From the NCBI GenBank assembly GCA_023251755.1, contig JAHEYF010000011.1:21715-85714 (forward strand): a DNA stretch of 64,000 nucleotides, written 5' to 3'. Position 1 is the first letter of the stretch, and each line of letters begins with the position of its first letter. Both the position numbers and the translations under genes were made by a program. Of this stretch, positions 25,221 through 33,449 are shown piece by piece. The stretch is from Bacteroidota bacterium (lineage in GTDB: Bacteria > Bacteroidota > Bacteroidia > B-17B0 > Aurantibacillaceae). The notes under the pieces are model-generated. The model was not told the DNA's origin. It saw only the letters and a program-made list of their open reading frames with translations, and searched no databases.

Positions 25221-25997
25221 ATGGATTTACAAAAAAAAGTAATAATTGTTACCGGTGGCTGCGGCTTATTGGGCAGTGCTTTTATCAGATCAATTATAGA
25301 AAATAATGGGGTAGCCATTGCTGCTGATATAAATAAAGAATCAGGTGAAAAGCTTCGTGCTGAACTTATATCTCAGGGCTATAATAGGGGGCATTTTGAT
25401 TTTATCGAACTTTCAATAACTTCGAAAGAATCTATCCTGAATCTCATTCACACTATAAATACCAAATATGGAAAAATAGATGCCCTGGTTAATAATGCAC
25501 ATCCCAGAAATGACAATTACCTTAAAAAATTAGAAGAGGCCACTTATGAAGGTTTTTGTGAAAATTTAAATAATCATGTGGGTGGTTTTTTTCTTTGTAT
25601 GCAACAGTTTTCTGCTTACTTTCAAAAGCAGGGGCATGGAAATATTATTAGCTTAGGTTCAATTTACGGAGTGATGGCTCCACGGTTTGAGATATACTAT
25701 GAAGCCGATTTTTCAATGCCAGTAGAATATGCGGCTATAAAATCAGGGATTATTCATTTAACCAAATACTTTGCCAAGTATTATAAAGGGAAAAACATCC
25801 GGTTTAACTGTATTAGTCCCGGAGGGGTATTTAACAACCAGCACTCCTCCTTTGTAAGCAAATACAATCAACATGGGATGAGCAAGGGATTATTGAATCA
25901 GGAAGATTTGTGCGGGACATTAATATTTCTTCTTTCAGACCAATCAAAAATGATTAATGGTCAGAACATAATAGTTGATGACGGCTGGAGTTTATGA
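25221..25997 (+). CDS. SDR oxidoreductase resembling PtmA of legionaminic acid clusters
   Basis: A 258-aa short-chain dehydrogenase. The NAD(P)-binding glycine motif is GGCGLLGS. The usual NNAG motif appears as NNAHPRN, and the catalytic Ser-Tyr-Lys are in ISLGSIYG and VEYAAIKSG. The segment FEIYYEADFSMPVEYAAIK followed by HLTKYFAKYYKG strongly resembles Campylobacter PtmA, which belongs to the legionaminic acid pathway and acts in GlcN-6-phosphate formation. Together with NeuB this points to a legionaminic-type acid here. The similarity is recognised by eye from memory and needs a profile search. Confidence 0.8.
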   Translation: MDLQKKVIIVTGGCGLLGSAFIRSIIENNGVAIAADINKESGEKLRAELISQGYNRGHFDFIELSITSKESILNLIHTINTKYGKIDALVNNAHPRNDNYLKKLEEATYEGFCENLNNHVGGFFLCMQQFSAYFQKQGHGNIISLGSIYGVMAPRFEIYYEADFSMPVEYAAIKSGIIHLTKYFAKYYKGKNIRFNCISPGGVFNNQHSSFVSKYNQHGMSKGLLNQEDLCGTLIFLLSDQSKMINGQNIIVDDGWSL

Positions 25998-26021
25998 GGG
26001 CATAACAGAAATAAATTATTT

Positions 26022-26756
26022 ATGGAAAAAGACAACTATTTAAAGTCTCTTCAATCTAATAAGAATTATTTTGAAGAATACTATTTAAGATCTTTCGCTA
26101 AATCCGAGCAACAAAAATTTCTTGAACAATTATTGACGAAAGAGAATTCAGCTTCAATTCAAAACATTGCTGACATCGCATCCGGGGCTGGGAGTTTATC
26201 GTATCACCTGAATAAAATGTACCCCAATGCGTCCTTTTATTTAGCAGACTATAATAAAGATGCTATTGAACTCGCTAAACAAAAACTTGACTTTCCCAAC
26301 TTTAATTTTTTCATTGAAGATATTTATGAATTAAATAGCATTCCTCAAAATTATTTTGACCTTGTGTTCTGCTGGCAAACCCTTTCATGGCTGGAAGAAC
26401 CTGAAAAAGTATTAAACAAACTTCTTTCAATAACCAAACCCGGAGGAAAAATATACATCAGTTCGTTATTCAATATTCAACACGATGTTGATATTTACTC
26501 CAGGGTTTCAGACTATAGCAATGCTTCTGACGGAAAAATTATTCAGGCCAATTACAATACCTATTCAAAATACTCTGTCGCTAAATGGATTCAGGGCAAG
26601 GCCAAAACTTTTGAACTACTTCCGTTTCATACCCCAATAGATTTTTTATATTCGGGCAGAGGAATTGGAACTTATACTATAAATACGGAAAAAGAGAGGC
26701 TACAGGTATCGGCAGGATTATTGCTTAATTGGGCTGTTTTGGTGATTGAAAAATAA
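26022..26756 (+). CDS. Class I SAM-dependent methyltransferase
   Basis: A 244-aa methyltransferase. SAM binding motif I is IADIASGAGSLSYHL and motif II SFYLADYNKDAIELAK. The family signature around motif III/IV is FDLVFCWQTLSWLEEPEKV, and motif post-III is ITKPGGKIYISSLF. The C-terminal half has a PFHTPIDFLYSG cap that would hold the substrate. Notably AT-rich (one sampled 60-nt line is ~23% GC). It follows the PtmA-like gene by 24 nt and probably methylates a sugar in the glycan. Confidence 0.82.
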   Translation: MEKDNYLKSLQSNKNYFEEYYLRSFAKSEQQKFLEQLLTKENSASIQNIADIASGAGSLSYHLNKMYPNASFYLADYNKDAIELAKQKLDFPNFNFFIEDIYELNSIPQNYFDLVFCWQTLSWLEEPEKVLNKLLSITKPGGKIYISSLFNIQHDVDIYSRVSDYSNASDGKIIQANYNTYSKYSVAKWIQGKAKTFELLPFHTPIDFLYSGRGIGTYTINTEKERLQVSAGLLLNWAVLVIEK

Positions 26757-26979
26757 TTATTAATTTTTTTATGTTTTCTGACACCATTATAAAGCAATCA
26801 GCCGATCAAACAATAAAAACAAAAGCATTGAGCTAAACGAAGAATGAAGATCATCGCAAACTACTGTATTCCCTATTACAAAAACATAATCTAAACATGA
26901 AATAATCATCATTCCAAAAAGAACAAATTAAAAATGATGAGTAAACCATGTGACAAAAACATAAAAATATAATCAACAC

Positions 26980-27753
26980 ATGAAAGAGCTTATAAAATCA
27001 AATAAAACCCTTTATAAACTTTACCTTTTTTTGCAAAAATTCAGGCACATCAAATTAATTATTGACATGCCCATTGGAAATTTCGACAAGAGCATTGATG
27101 GAAAACCTATTATAAAATACCCTTACAAAATTGATAAAGATCAGTTGTCGCGGGATGTTTTATTTTCCCTTTCAGAAAACAAACTCAATTTTCTGGATTT
27201 CGGAGGTGGAGACGGGAAGCTTACTTATTTATTGGGTTATGAAAAAAGCAATTTCTATTTACCCAAGTACAACAGCAACAAAGAGGTTTTTGAAAAAAAA
27301 TTTAATTACTACGGTGTTGATTTAACTCAAAAAGCGGCCAACATAATTACCGGTGATATTTGCCGGAGTGATTACATGAAAGAACACCAGGAGTTTAAGG
27401 AATTTTTTGACGTGGTATACAGCAACAATGTATTTGAACACCTGGATAAACCCTGGATAGCGGTAGAAAATATTTACCAGATGCTTAAAAAAGGAGGGGT
27501 CTGCGTCATCATTGCCCCCTTCTCGTGGAGGTACCACGAAGTGCCGGGTGATTATTTCAGGTATACACATGCGGCCTTTCCAAGCCTGTTCAGCAATTCA
27601 GGAGAAATTGAGGTGATTGAAAGCGGTTACGATTTACACCAGAGGCGTATAAACAACCAGGGGGACGGCAGCTGCAACGACAGGGCCCCTACCGATAAAT
27701 TCGGGGGCTGGAGAGAAAGCTGGCACGTGATAAGTATTATCAGAAAAAAATAA
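26980..27753 (+). CDS. Class I SAM-dependent methyltransferase (Methyltransf_11 type)
   Basis: A 257-aa methyltransferase with motif I NFLDFGGGDGKLTYLL. The acidic motif and following helix are VVYSNNVFEHLDKPWIAVE, then MLKKGGVCVIIAPF, typical of Methyltransf_11 proteins. It continues with a conserved PGDYFRYTHAAFPSLF segment and an unusual C-terminal part (DLHQRRINNQGDGSCNDRAPTD), as in sugar-linked methyltransferases of O-antigen clusters. It is separated from the previous gene by 223 nt and lies 62 nt before the MBOAT gene. The substrate is unknown; the context suggests glycan modification. Confidence 0.82.
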   Translation: MKELIKSNKTLYKLYLFLQKFRHIKLIIDMPIGNFDKSIDGKPIIKYPYKIDKDQLSRDVLFSLSENKLNFLDFGGGDGKLTYLLGYEKSNFYLPKYNSNKEVFEKKFNYYGVDLTQKAANIITGDICRSDYMKEHQEFKEFFDVVYSNNVFEHLDKPWIAVENIYQMLKKGGVCVIIAPFSWRYHEVPGDYFRYTHAAFPSLFSNSGEIEVIESGYDLHQRRINNQGDGSCNDRAPTDKFGGWRESWHVISIIRKK

Positions 27754-27815
27754 ATTTATTTTTTATGATTAAAAATAAAATAATTGCAAAGGATCGAGTT
27801 TATAATATATAAGCT

Positions 27816-29252
27816 ATGCTATTCAACTCTATTGATTTTGCTATATTTTTACCAATAGTATTTATATTGTATTGGTTTTTCTTTAAAAAAAACCTTAGCG
27901 GACAAAATACACTGTTACTTGTATCGAGTTATGTTTTTTATGCATGGTGGGATTACCGCTTCCTGTTTTTATTAATCTTTTCAACCTTCTTAGACTACTT
28001 CACAGGGCTACGCATTTTTAATTCAAAAACACCTTCTTTAAAAAAAACATGGCTGGTCATAAGCGTATGTATTAACCTGGGCTTTTTAGTTTATTTTAAA
28101 TATTATAATTTTTTCATCGACTCATTCGCAGCTCTTTTAAACACCGCAGGCTTTAAACCTCATATTGCCACCTTAAACCTGATTCTTCCTATAGGTATTT
28201 CTTTTTATACATTTCACGGGCTTTCTTATGTTTTAGACATATACAACAACAAGTTTAAACCAACACAAAACATTGTTGATTATTCTCTTTTTGTCAGCTT
28301 CTTTCCATTGTTGGTTGCCGGACCAATAGAACGGGCTACACACTTATTGCCACAGGTTCAAAATAACAGAACCTTTAATTATACCCAGGTTTTAAATGGG
28401 TTAAAACAAATTTTATGGGGGCTGGTTAAAAAAATTGTGATTGCAGATAAATGTGCAGAGTATGCCGATTTAATATTTAACAATTCAGAACATTACAACG
28501 GTAGCACCTTGTTGGTGGGGGCTATTTTATTTACCGTTCAAATTTACGGTGACTTTTCAGGTTATTCAGATATTGCCTTGGGAACAGCAAAACTTTTCGG
28601 TTTTGAACTGCTTAAAAATTTCGAATACCCTTATTTTTCCCGCGATATTGCAGAGTTCTGGAGGAGGTGGCACATTTCTCTTTCCTCCTGGTTCAGGGAT
28701 TATTTATACATCCCTTTAGGCGGAAGTAAAGTAAATGTTTGGAAAAAAATAAGAAATACATTTATAATTTTTATTGTTAGTGGATTCTGGCACGGCGCCA
28801 ACTGGACCTTTATTGTTTGGGGGGCCTTAAACGCAATTTATTTTGTTCCCCTTCTGCTTTCCAATAAAAACAGAAACAACCTCACAATTGTTGCAGCTGG
28901 AAAATTAATCCCAACACTTAAAGAAACAATAAGTATAGCAGCCACCTTTTTATTAACTGTATTTGCCTGGATATTTTTCAGGGCCGCTGATATAGGCCAT
29001 GCACTTAGGTATATCCGTTCATTGTTCAGCCCTGCCCTTTTCTCTGTTCCTGAAGTATTCCCAAAAGATCTGTTTATTTTTGTAGCCTTATTCTTTTGTA
29101 TTGAATGGTATGGGAAGGATGAATACAATCCATTAAATAAAATTTCAAATTCACTTCCCAAATTTTTCAGGTGGTCCTTTTATTATTTACTGATCATCCT
29201 GATTATTAATTCTTCAGGTGAAGGCCAAAAGTTTATCTATTTTCAATTTTAA
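27816..29252 (+). CDS. MBOAT O-acyltransferase (AlgI-like)
   Basis: A 478-aa inner-membrane acyltransferase of the AlgI/DltB type with about 11 helices. The key region is RRWHISLSSWFRDYLYIPLGGS, and the catalytic histidine lies in VSGFWHGANWTFIVWG, as in other members. Such enzymes move an acyl group (usually acetyl) across the membrane for a periplasmic partner to transfer to a polysaccharide. The next gene, 6 nt downstream, is an SGNH-like protein and a probable partner. The donor and acceptor are not visible in the sequence. Confidence 0.92.
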   Translation: MLFNSIDFAIFLPIVFILYWFFFKKNLSGQNTLLLVSSYVFYAWWDYRFLFLLIFSTFLDYFTGLRIFNSKTPSLKKTWLVISVCINLGFLVYFKYYNFFIDSFAALLNTAGFKPHIATLNLILPIGISFYTFHGLSYVLDIYNNKFKPTQNIVDYSLFVSFFPLLVAGPIERATHLLPQVQNNRTFNYTQVLNGLKQILWGLVKKIVIADKCAEYADLIFNNSEHYNGSTLLVGAILFTVQIYGDFSGYSDIALGTAKLFGFELLKNFEYPYFSRDIAEFWRRWHISLSSWFRDYLYIPLGGSKVNVWKKIRNTFIIFIVSGFWHGANWTFIVWGALNAIYFVPLLLSNKNRNNLTIVAAGKLIPTLKETISIAATFLLTVFAWIFFRAADIGHALRYIRSLFSPALFSVPEVFPKDLFIFVALFFCIEWYGKDEYNPLNKISNSLPKFFRWSFYYLLIILIINSSGEGQKFIYFQF

Positions 29253-29258
29253 ATTAAG

Positions 29259-30209
29259 ATGAAGCGACTTTGTTTAAACCTTCTTTTTTTCTTTTTATTG
29301 TTTACCCTTCTGCTATTTTTTGTTGGGAAATTCGACAATATAGATAAGCTCAGCAGCGATAATCACAACATTCAAAAAATACAACTGGAATCAAAATTTG
29401 ACAGCCTGGATATTTTATTTATCGGCAATTCCTATTGTTACAGCGGCATAAACCCTGCTTATTTTGACAGCGTTGGCATCAAATCATACAACCTTGGTAT
29501 TGCTACAGCCGGCCCTAAATTTTACCCCCTTCTTGTAGCTGATTATTTAACAACGGTTAAACAGGCGCCCAAATCAATTTTTATACTCATCAGCCCCATG
29601 ATATTTTCCAGCAAAGCTGATGATATAATTAATTACCCCATTCACCGCTACCTCAATCAACCGGTATCAAATGAAGAATACATTTTTTTTAACGATTTAA
29701 ACTCAGTAAAAAATTACCCTAAAATTCTCATCAAAAGCTTTACAAAATCCTTAGTCAATTTATTTTCTGTTTTGAAAAAAGCAAAACCAGAAGGAAATAC
29801 AGCCATGGCTGCTTCGAAAGGGTTTGTGGCATCAGCGGATAAATACTCTTTAAAAAATGAATTAAAAAACAAACATTTGTACGCCTCACTTCCAAATGAC
29901 CGGCTTGATTCTGAAAAAACAAAGGAGCTGTTGGATTTAGCATCAGGTTTAGAGCAAAAAAAAATAAAGGTGGTTTTTTATGAATTGCCTTCAAATAAGT
30001 TGTACGCTTATTTTAGCCTCAATTATATTACAGACTACAACAACTTTAAAAATCAGCTTAAAGGAAAGTACCTTGTTATTTCGGACAATGAAAAATTAGA
30101 CGAAACCTATTTCAGGGATATGGACCACTTAAACACTGCCGGTGCGGCTGTTTCCAGTAAATATATTATTGAGCAGATTAAGTTAAACCCCGGCTTATTG
30201 AAACAATAA
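29259..30209 (+). CDS. SGNH-like membrane-anchored acyltransferase partner of the MBOAT protein
   Basis: A 316-aa protein with an N-terminal membrane anchor (LNLLFFFLLFTLLLFF) and a periplasmic domain. The Ser block is DILFIGNSYCYSGINP, equivalent to the GDS/GNS motif of SGNH hydrolases. The GN residues and the C-terminal DMDHLNTAGA supply the Asp-x-x-His part, so the likely triad is Ser-Asp-His. This matches the AlgX/AlgJ/DltD-type partner that transfers the acyl group passed through an MBOAT channel. It overlaps nothing but starts 6 nt after the MBOAT stop. The glycan acetylated is presumed to be the nonulosonate-containing one (inference). Confidence 0.75.
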   Translation: MKRLCLNLLFFFLLFTLLLFFVGKFDNIDKLSSDNHNIQKIQLESKFDSLDILFIGNSYCYSGINPAYFDSVGIKSYNLGIATAGPKFYPLLVADYLTTVKQAPKSIFILISPMIFSSKADDIINYPIHRYLNQPVSNEEYIFFNDLNSVKNYPKILIKSFTKSLVNLFSVLKKAKPEGNTAMAASKGFVASADKYSLKNELKNKHLYASLPNDRLDSEKTKELLDLASGLEQKKIKVVFYELPSNKLYAYFSLNYITDYNNFKNQLKGKYLVISDNEKLDETYFRDMDHLNTAGAAVSSKYIIEQIKLNPGLLKQ

Positions 30210-30216
30210 TCCGTTT

Positions 30217-31179
30217 CTATGCACCCAGTATCTTTTCGTAAATATTCACAACATTGTTGTAGTGTTCCTGAAGCGTAATCATATTCTCATTGTTATGATT
30301 CAGAAAAGCTTCCACCTGTTTATACAAACCAGGTTTATACACCAGGTCCACATCACTTTCTAATTTTATTTCTTCAACATTCAGCTGGCCTTTCTTTTGA
30401 AAAAACAATTTTTCCAAAGGCCTGAGTATTAACTTGCCTTCCGGGGTATTAAACTCCACTCCCCATCTTCCGGCAGACTCCCAGTTGGCCTGGTAACTAA
30501 ACAATACGTCTTTTGTTGTTATTCCTGCTCCACTGAATTGCGCGGCTCTTGGATGCCAGGACAAACTACCGGATACATAGTTGCTCATTTTGGCCGGGGG
30601 GCCTGTAATAGAAAAAGTAGCATCTATTACGTGAGAAGAATTGCCCAGAAGCCAATTTTCAAGGGCTTCTTTCGTTTTATCATATTTCGCAATATCATGC
30701 GCCCATTCGGTAAATTCAAAATGACAGGACAATAGTTTGCCTTGTTCTTTTATGATTTCTTTCGCTTTCTGAAAAGACTGGTAAAACCTTCTGTTGTACG
30801 CCACATAAGGTTGAATCCCTGTTCCCTCCAGTAGGTTCCTGGTTTTTTCAAGATCCTGAAGGTCAACTCCCGCGGGCTTTTCAACAAGAATGTGCGGGGC
30901 CTTGTGATTTATTAATTGCCGCAAAACAGTCCCCAGGTTTTCTGTATTAACAGTAATAATAAAATATACATCCTGAACATCGTTCTTTGATAAAAAATCT
31001 TCTATACCAATCGCCTCACAACGAAGGCCCGTTTCTTTTTCAAATATAGCGCACTTCTCACTGCTTCTTCCAACCGCGCGTGCATCTACATCCATCGACT
31101 TTAAAACCTTTGCATAATCCCTTGCTATACCGCCAGGGCCAATCAATACAACTTTTTGTTTTTTCAGGTTATTTTCCAT
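30217..31179 (-). CDS. Gfo/Idh/MocA-family oxidoreductase
   Basis: A 320-aa NAD(P)-dependent oxidoreductase. The N-terminal Rossmann motif is VVLIGPGGIARDYAK, and the EKP motif of the family appears as LVEKPAGVDLQDLE. A typical C-terminal domain follows (AYNRRFYQSFQKAK, then WLLGNSSHVIDATFS). These enzymes oxidise, reduce or epimerise sugar carbons. It is the third gene of a tightly packed minus-strand operon, overlapping the upstream oxidoreductase by 16 nt, and converges on the SGNH gene with a 7-nt gap. Substrate unknown. Confidence 0.85.
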   Translation of the reverse strand: MENNLKKQKVVLIGPGGIARDYAKVLKSMDVDARAVGRSSEKCAIFEKETGLRCEAIGIEDFLSKNDVQDVYFIITVNTENLGTVLRQLINHKAPHILVEKPAGVDLQDLEKTRNLLEGTGIQPYVAYNRRFYQSFQKAKEIIKEQGKLLSCHFEFTEWAHDIAKYDKTKEALENWLLGNSSHVIDATFSITGPPAKMSNYVSGSLSWHPRAAQFSGAGITTKDVLFSYQANWESAGRWGVEFNTPEGKLILRPLEKLFFQKKGQLNVEEIKLESDVDLVYKPGLYKQVEAFLNHNNENMITLQEHYNNVVNIYEKILGA

Positions 31180-32138
31180 GTTTTATCATATTTTTTTTGT
31201 TTCACAAATTCTTCCATTGCCTTTAAAAAGGCCTGGTGCTGAACCGATGATTCCATAAAACCGGGCAGTGGTATTTTTCCGGTGTGTATTAATTCATTAA
31301 AATAAGTGATGGTCAACTGAGATTGAAAGGGGTAATTAAAAATTACTTTTTCGTTCTGATACTCTATCTCTATTTTATCACCGGTTTCTATAACAGTCAG
31401 GTGCAAATCGTTCTTTTTAAATGAAATTTGCACAGGGCTATCTTCCCCTTCAGAGGATGTCATTTCTAAACGATCGTTTCCATCAGTAAGTACTGTACAT
31501 TTTCCAATAACTTCAATGTAATCCAGTCTTTTACTTTCAATAATTTTCGAATCCGGGCTGTTTGCTATTTCACAATGACGAATATTTTTTCCTGTACCCA
31601 GGCCAAACAGATCCATGTAATGCACACTGTTTCCGGCCAGTCCCCAGTTTTTTCCACTCACCACCATGTTAAGTTCTCCTTCAGCAGCATTTAATTTTTT
31701 CAAAACCCATTGATAGGCTTCAAATACCCTTTTCATACAATTTACATACACCAATGTATTTTTCTGTTGTTCAATCAATGCAGATGCCAGCTCATATTCG
31801 TGCAGAGAAGAAAACAAAAACTTTTCCAAAATTAAACACCTGCATTCACAACGGGCAAAAAGGGATTGCATTAAATTTAACCTCGAAGATGAACCAGTTG
31901 CTATAATTGCCAGGTCAACTTTAGCCGGCAATGCTTCTATACTTGTAAAGTAAGAAACGGATACTTTGTTCCAGTCCATAGCAAGCCCTTCAAGCCTGCT
32001 TTTACACACATCAAGCGACTGCTGATTTGCATCAATAACAACCAGGTTGGTGGGTACTGTTAAAAGGGCTAAAGATTGAGCATGCCTGCTTCCAATATTA
32101 CCTCCGCCTATTATTACTATGGTATATATGTTATTCAT
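31164..32138 (-). CDS. Gfo/Idh/MocA-like oxidoreductase
   Basis: A 324-aa protein with the Rossmann start TIVIIGGGNIGSRHAQSLA and the ATGSSSRLNL segment of this family. The EKP motif is replaced by LILEKFLFSSLHEYE (EK-F), so the catalytic lysine is retained but the proline is not. The C-terminal domain is more divergent (GKNWGLAGNSVHYMDLFG). It lies 1 nt downstream of the sialyltransferase-like gene and overlaps the next oxidoreductase. Paired Gfo/Idh enzymes with slightly different active sites often perform successive steps on a nucleotide sugar. Confidence 0.75.
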   Translation of the reverse strand: MNNIYTIVIIGGGNIGSRHAQSLALLTVPTNLVVIDANQQSLDVCKSRLEGLAMDWNKVSVSYFTSIEALPAKVDLAIIATGSSSRLNLMQSLFARCECRCLILEKFLFSSLHEYELASALIEQQKNTLVYVNCMKRVFEAYQWVLKKLNAAEGELNMVVSGKNWGLAGNSVHYMDLFGLGTGKNIRHCEIANSPDSKIIESKRLDYIEVIGKCTVLTDGNDRLEMTSSEGEDSPVQISFKKNDLHLTVIETGDKIEIEYQNEKVIFNYPFQSQLTITYFNELIHTGKIPLPGFMESSVQHQAFLKAMEEFVKQKKYDKTWKIT

Positions 32139-32139
32139 G

Positions 32140-33285
32140 CTAATTTAAAAATATACAGTTTTCAGTTAAAAATACATTTTTCATATAGGGTTCTAATTCA
32201 GTATAGGCCACTACATATTGCCGGGGGCCATTCCTGTAATAGTCTCCCACAAAATCATAAAGAAAATAAAACACCCTTTTTTCAGGAAATAATTTTGCCA
32301 GGTAGAACGATGCGGCAGAATAGGTAGAAAAAACATAGTTAATATTTTCCATATAGGAAATATACATACTCTCTACCGAAATAGAAATGAGAGAAGGATC
32401 CTCTATTAGCAAGACCTTGCTTTTCTGTTTGCAATAATCCTTTATAAGTTGTAAGACCTCGTTCGACTGGTTGGGGTGGGGCTTAATAATTATCAGGTAA
32501 TCGGCTGGCTTGTCTATTTCCTGCAGACACCTTTCAAGGTAATCAGTCCAAAAACGAGGCTGGACGCTAAATATTTCTGACGAGTCTAATAATATCAATG
32601 CCAGTTTATTGAAAGCGTGTTTTTTTAAAAAGTCCGGTTCAAATTTAAACGCCGGAAAATTCTTCAGGCCTTCTTCCCGCGAGAAATATGTTTGAATGGA
32701 AAAAATTACCCCCGCGCCCTTCTTCCTTAAAAAATGTTGAAACGAATCTCCAAAAACCGCATAAAAATTATTCACCCTGTTTTTTTCCAATATGTACAGG
32801 TAATCCACCAATCCATGCTCATAATAATTTACGACAGCAGTATTGAAATAAGCAGTTAAAAAATTATTTAAACTGGTTTGAGTGAGTAAAAAAAGTTCCA
32901 CGGGCGTATCGGGACTGATACCTACAACTTCATTGATTTTTTGATGAATGACTTCAAGCTCTTTTGTGTTTTTTTTCTTAACAACTATTTTCAACAAAAA
33001 GTTGTAGATCGTTTCTATCACCGGTAAAAATTTAATTCTCCGCAGAATCCTTTTTCTTAAATTCGGTTTAAGGTTAAAATCATCAGGAATTTCTGTCGAT
33101 AAATTCAACACATGTTGCCAGGTGTGTATAGCCGATGAATGGTAAATTAGTTTTACCAGACTTTGTTTTTTTATAAAATTATCGATAAGTAAAACATCTA
33201 CATCGCCCTGCTTATGAGTGTTTTTAGCTATTGTAGAACAAAAAACTGTACTAATCTGATTGCTTGTTACAAAAAGTCTTAACAT
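32140..33285 (-). CDS. Sialyltransferase/polysialyltransferase-like protein
   Basis: A 381-aa protein I read as a bacterial sialyltransferase relative (GT38/GT52-like). The diagnostic short motifs are in order: an acidic-x-Gly motif in NYYEHGLVDYL, the HP motif in IIIKPHPNQSNEV, and a Ser/Thr motif in VFSTYSAASFYLAKLFP. In known enzymes these bind the general base, the CMP phosphate and the carboxylate of sialic acid. It heads a minus-strand operon with two Gfo/Idh genes and lies ~9 kb from neuB, on the opposite strand. The donor would be a CMP-nonulosonic acid. Overall similarity is weak by eye, so other GT-B glycosyltransferases remain possible. Confidence 0.6.
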   Translation of the reverse strand: MLRLFVTSNQISTVFCSTIAKNTHKQGDVDVLLIDNFIKKQSLVKLIYHSSAIHTWQHVLNLSTEIPDDFNLKPNLRKRILRRIKFLPVIETIYNFLLKIVVKKKNTKELEVIHQKINEVVGISPDTPVELFLLTQTSLNNFLTAYFNTAVVNYYEHGLVDYLYILEKNRVNNFYAVFGDSFQHFLRKKGAGVIFSIQTYFSREEGLKNFPAFKFEPDFLKKHAFNKLALILLDSSEIFSVQPRFWTDYLERCLQEIDKPADYLIIIKPHPNQSNEVLQLIKDYCKQKSKVLLIEDPSLISISVESMYISYMENINYVFSTYSAASFYLAKLFPEKRVFYFLYDFVGDYYRNGPRQYVVAYTELEPYMKNVFLTENCIFLN

Positions 33286-33330
33286 TTAAAGTTTTGTTAA
33301 CCTGGTACCCCTGTTGCTTTAAAAACAAGC

Positions 33331-33363
33331 AAACCCTCAGGGTTTTAAATGCCCTGAAGGTTT
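33331..33363 (-). terminator. Hairpin terminator after the MBL-fold gene
   Basis: AAACCCTCAGGG (33331-33342) pairs with CCCTGAAGGTTT (33352-33363), 11 of 12 positions, 9-nt loop. On the minus strand it follows the stop at 33450 and is followed by GCTTGTTTTT. It separates this gene from the sialyltransferase-like operon. Confidence 0.75.
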
Positions 33364-33449
33364 GGAAAACCAATCATCAAAAATAGGTATAAAGCAGGAA
33401 TAATACAATAAGGAGAACCAAAGTACAAAGCCCCTTATTCCTTACTAAT

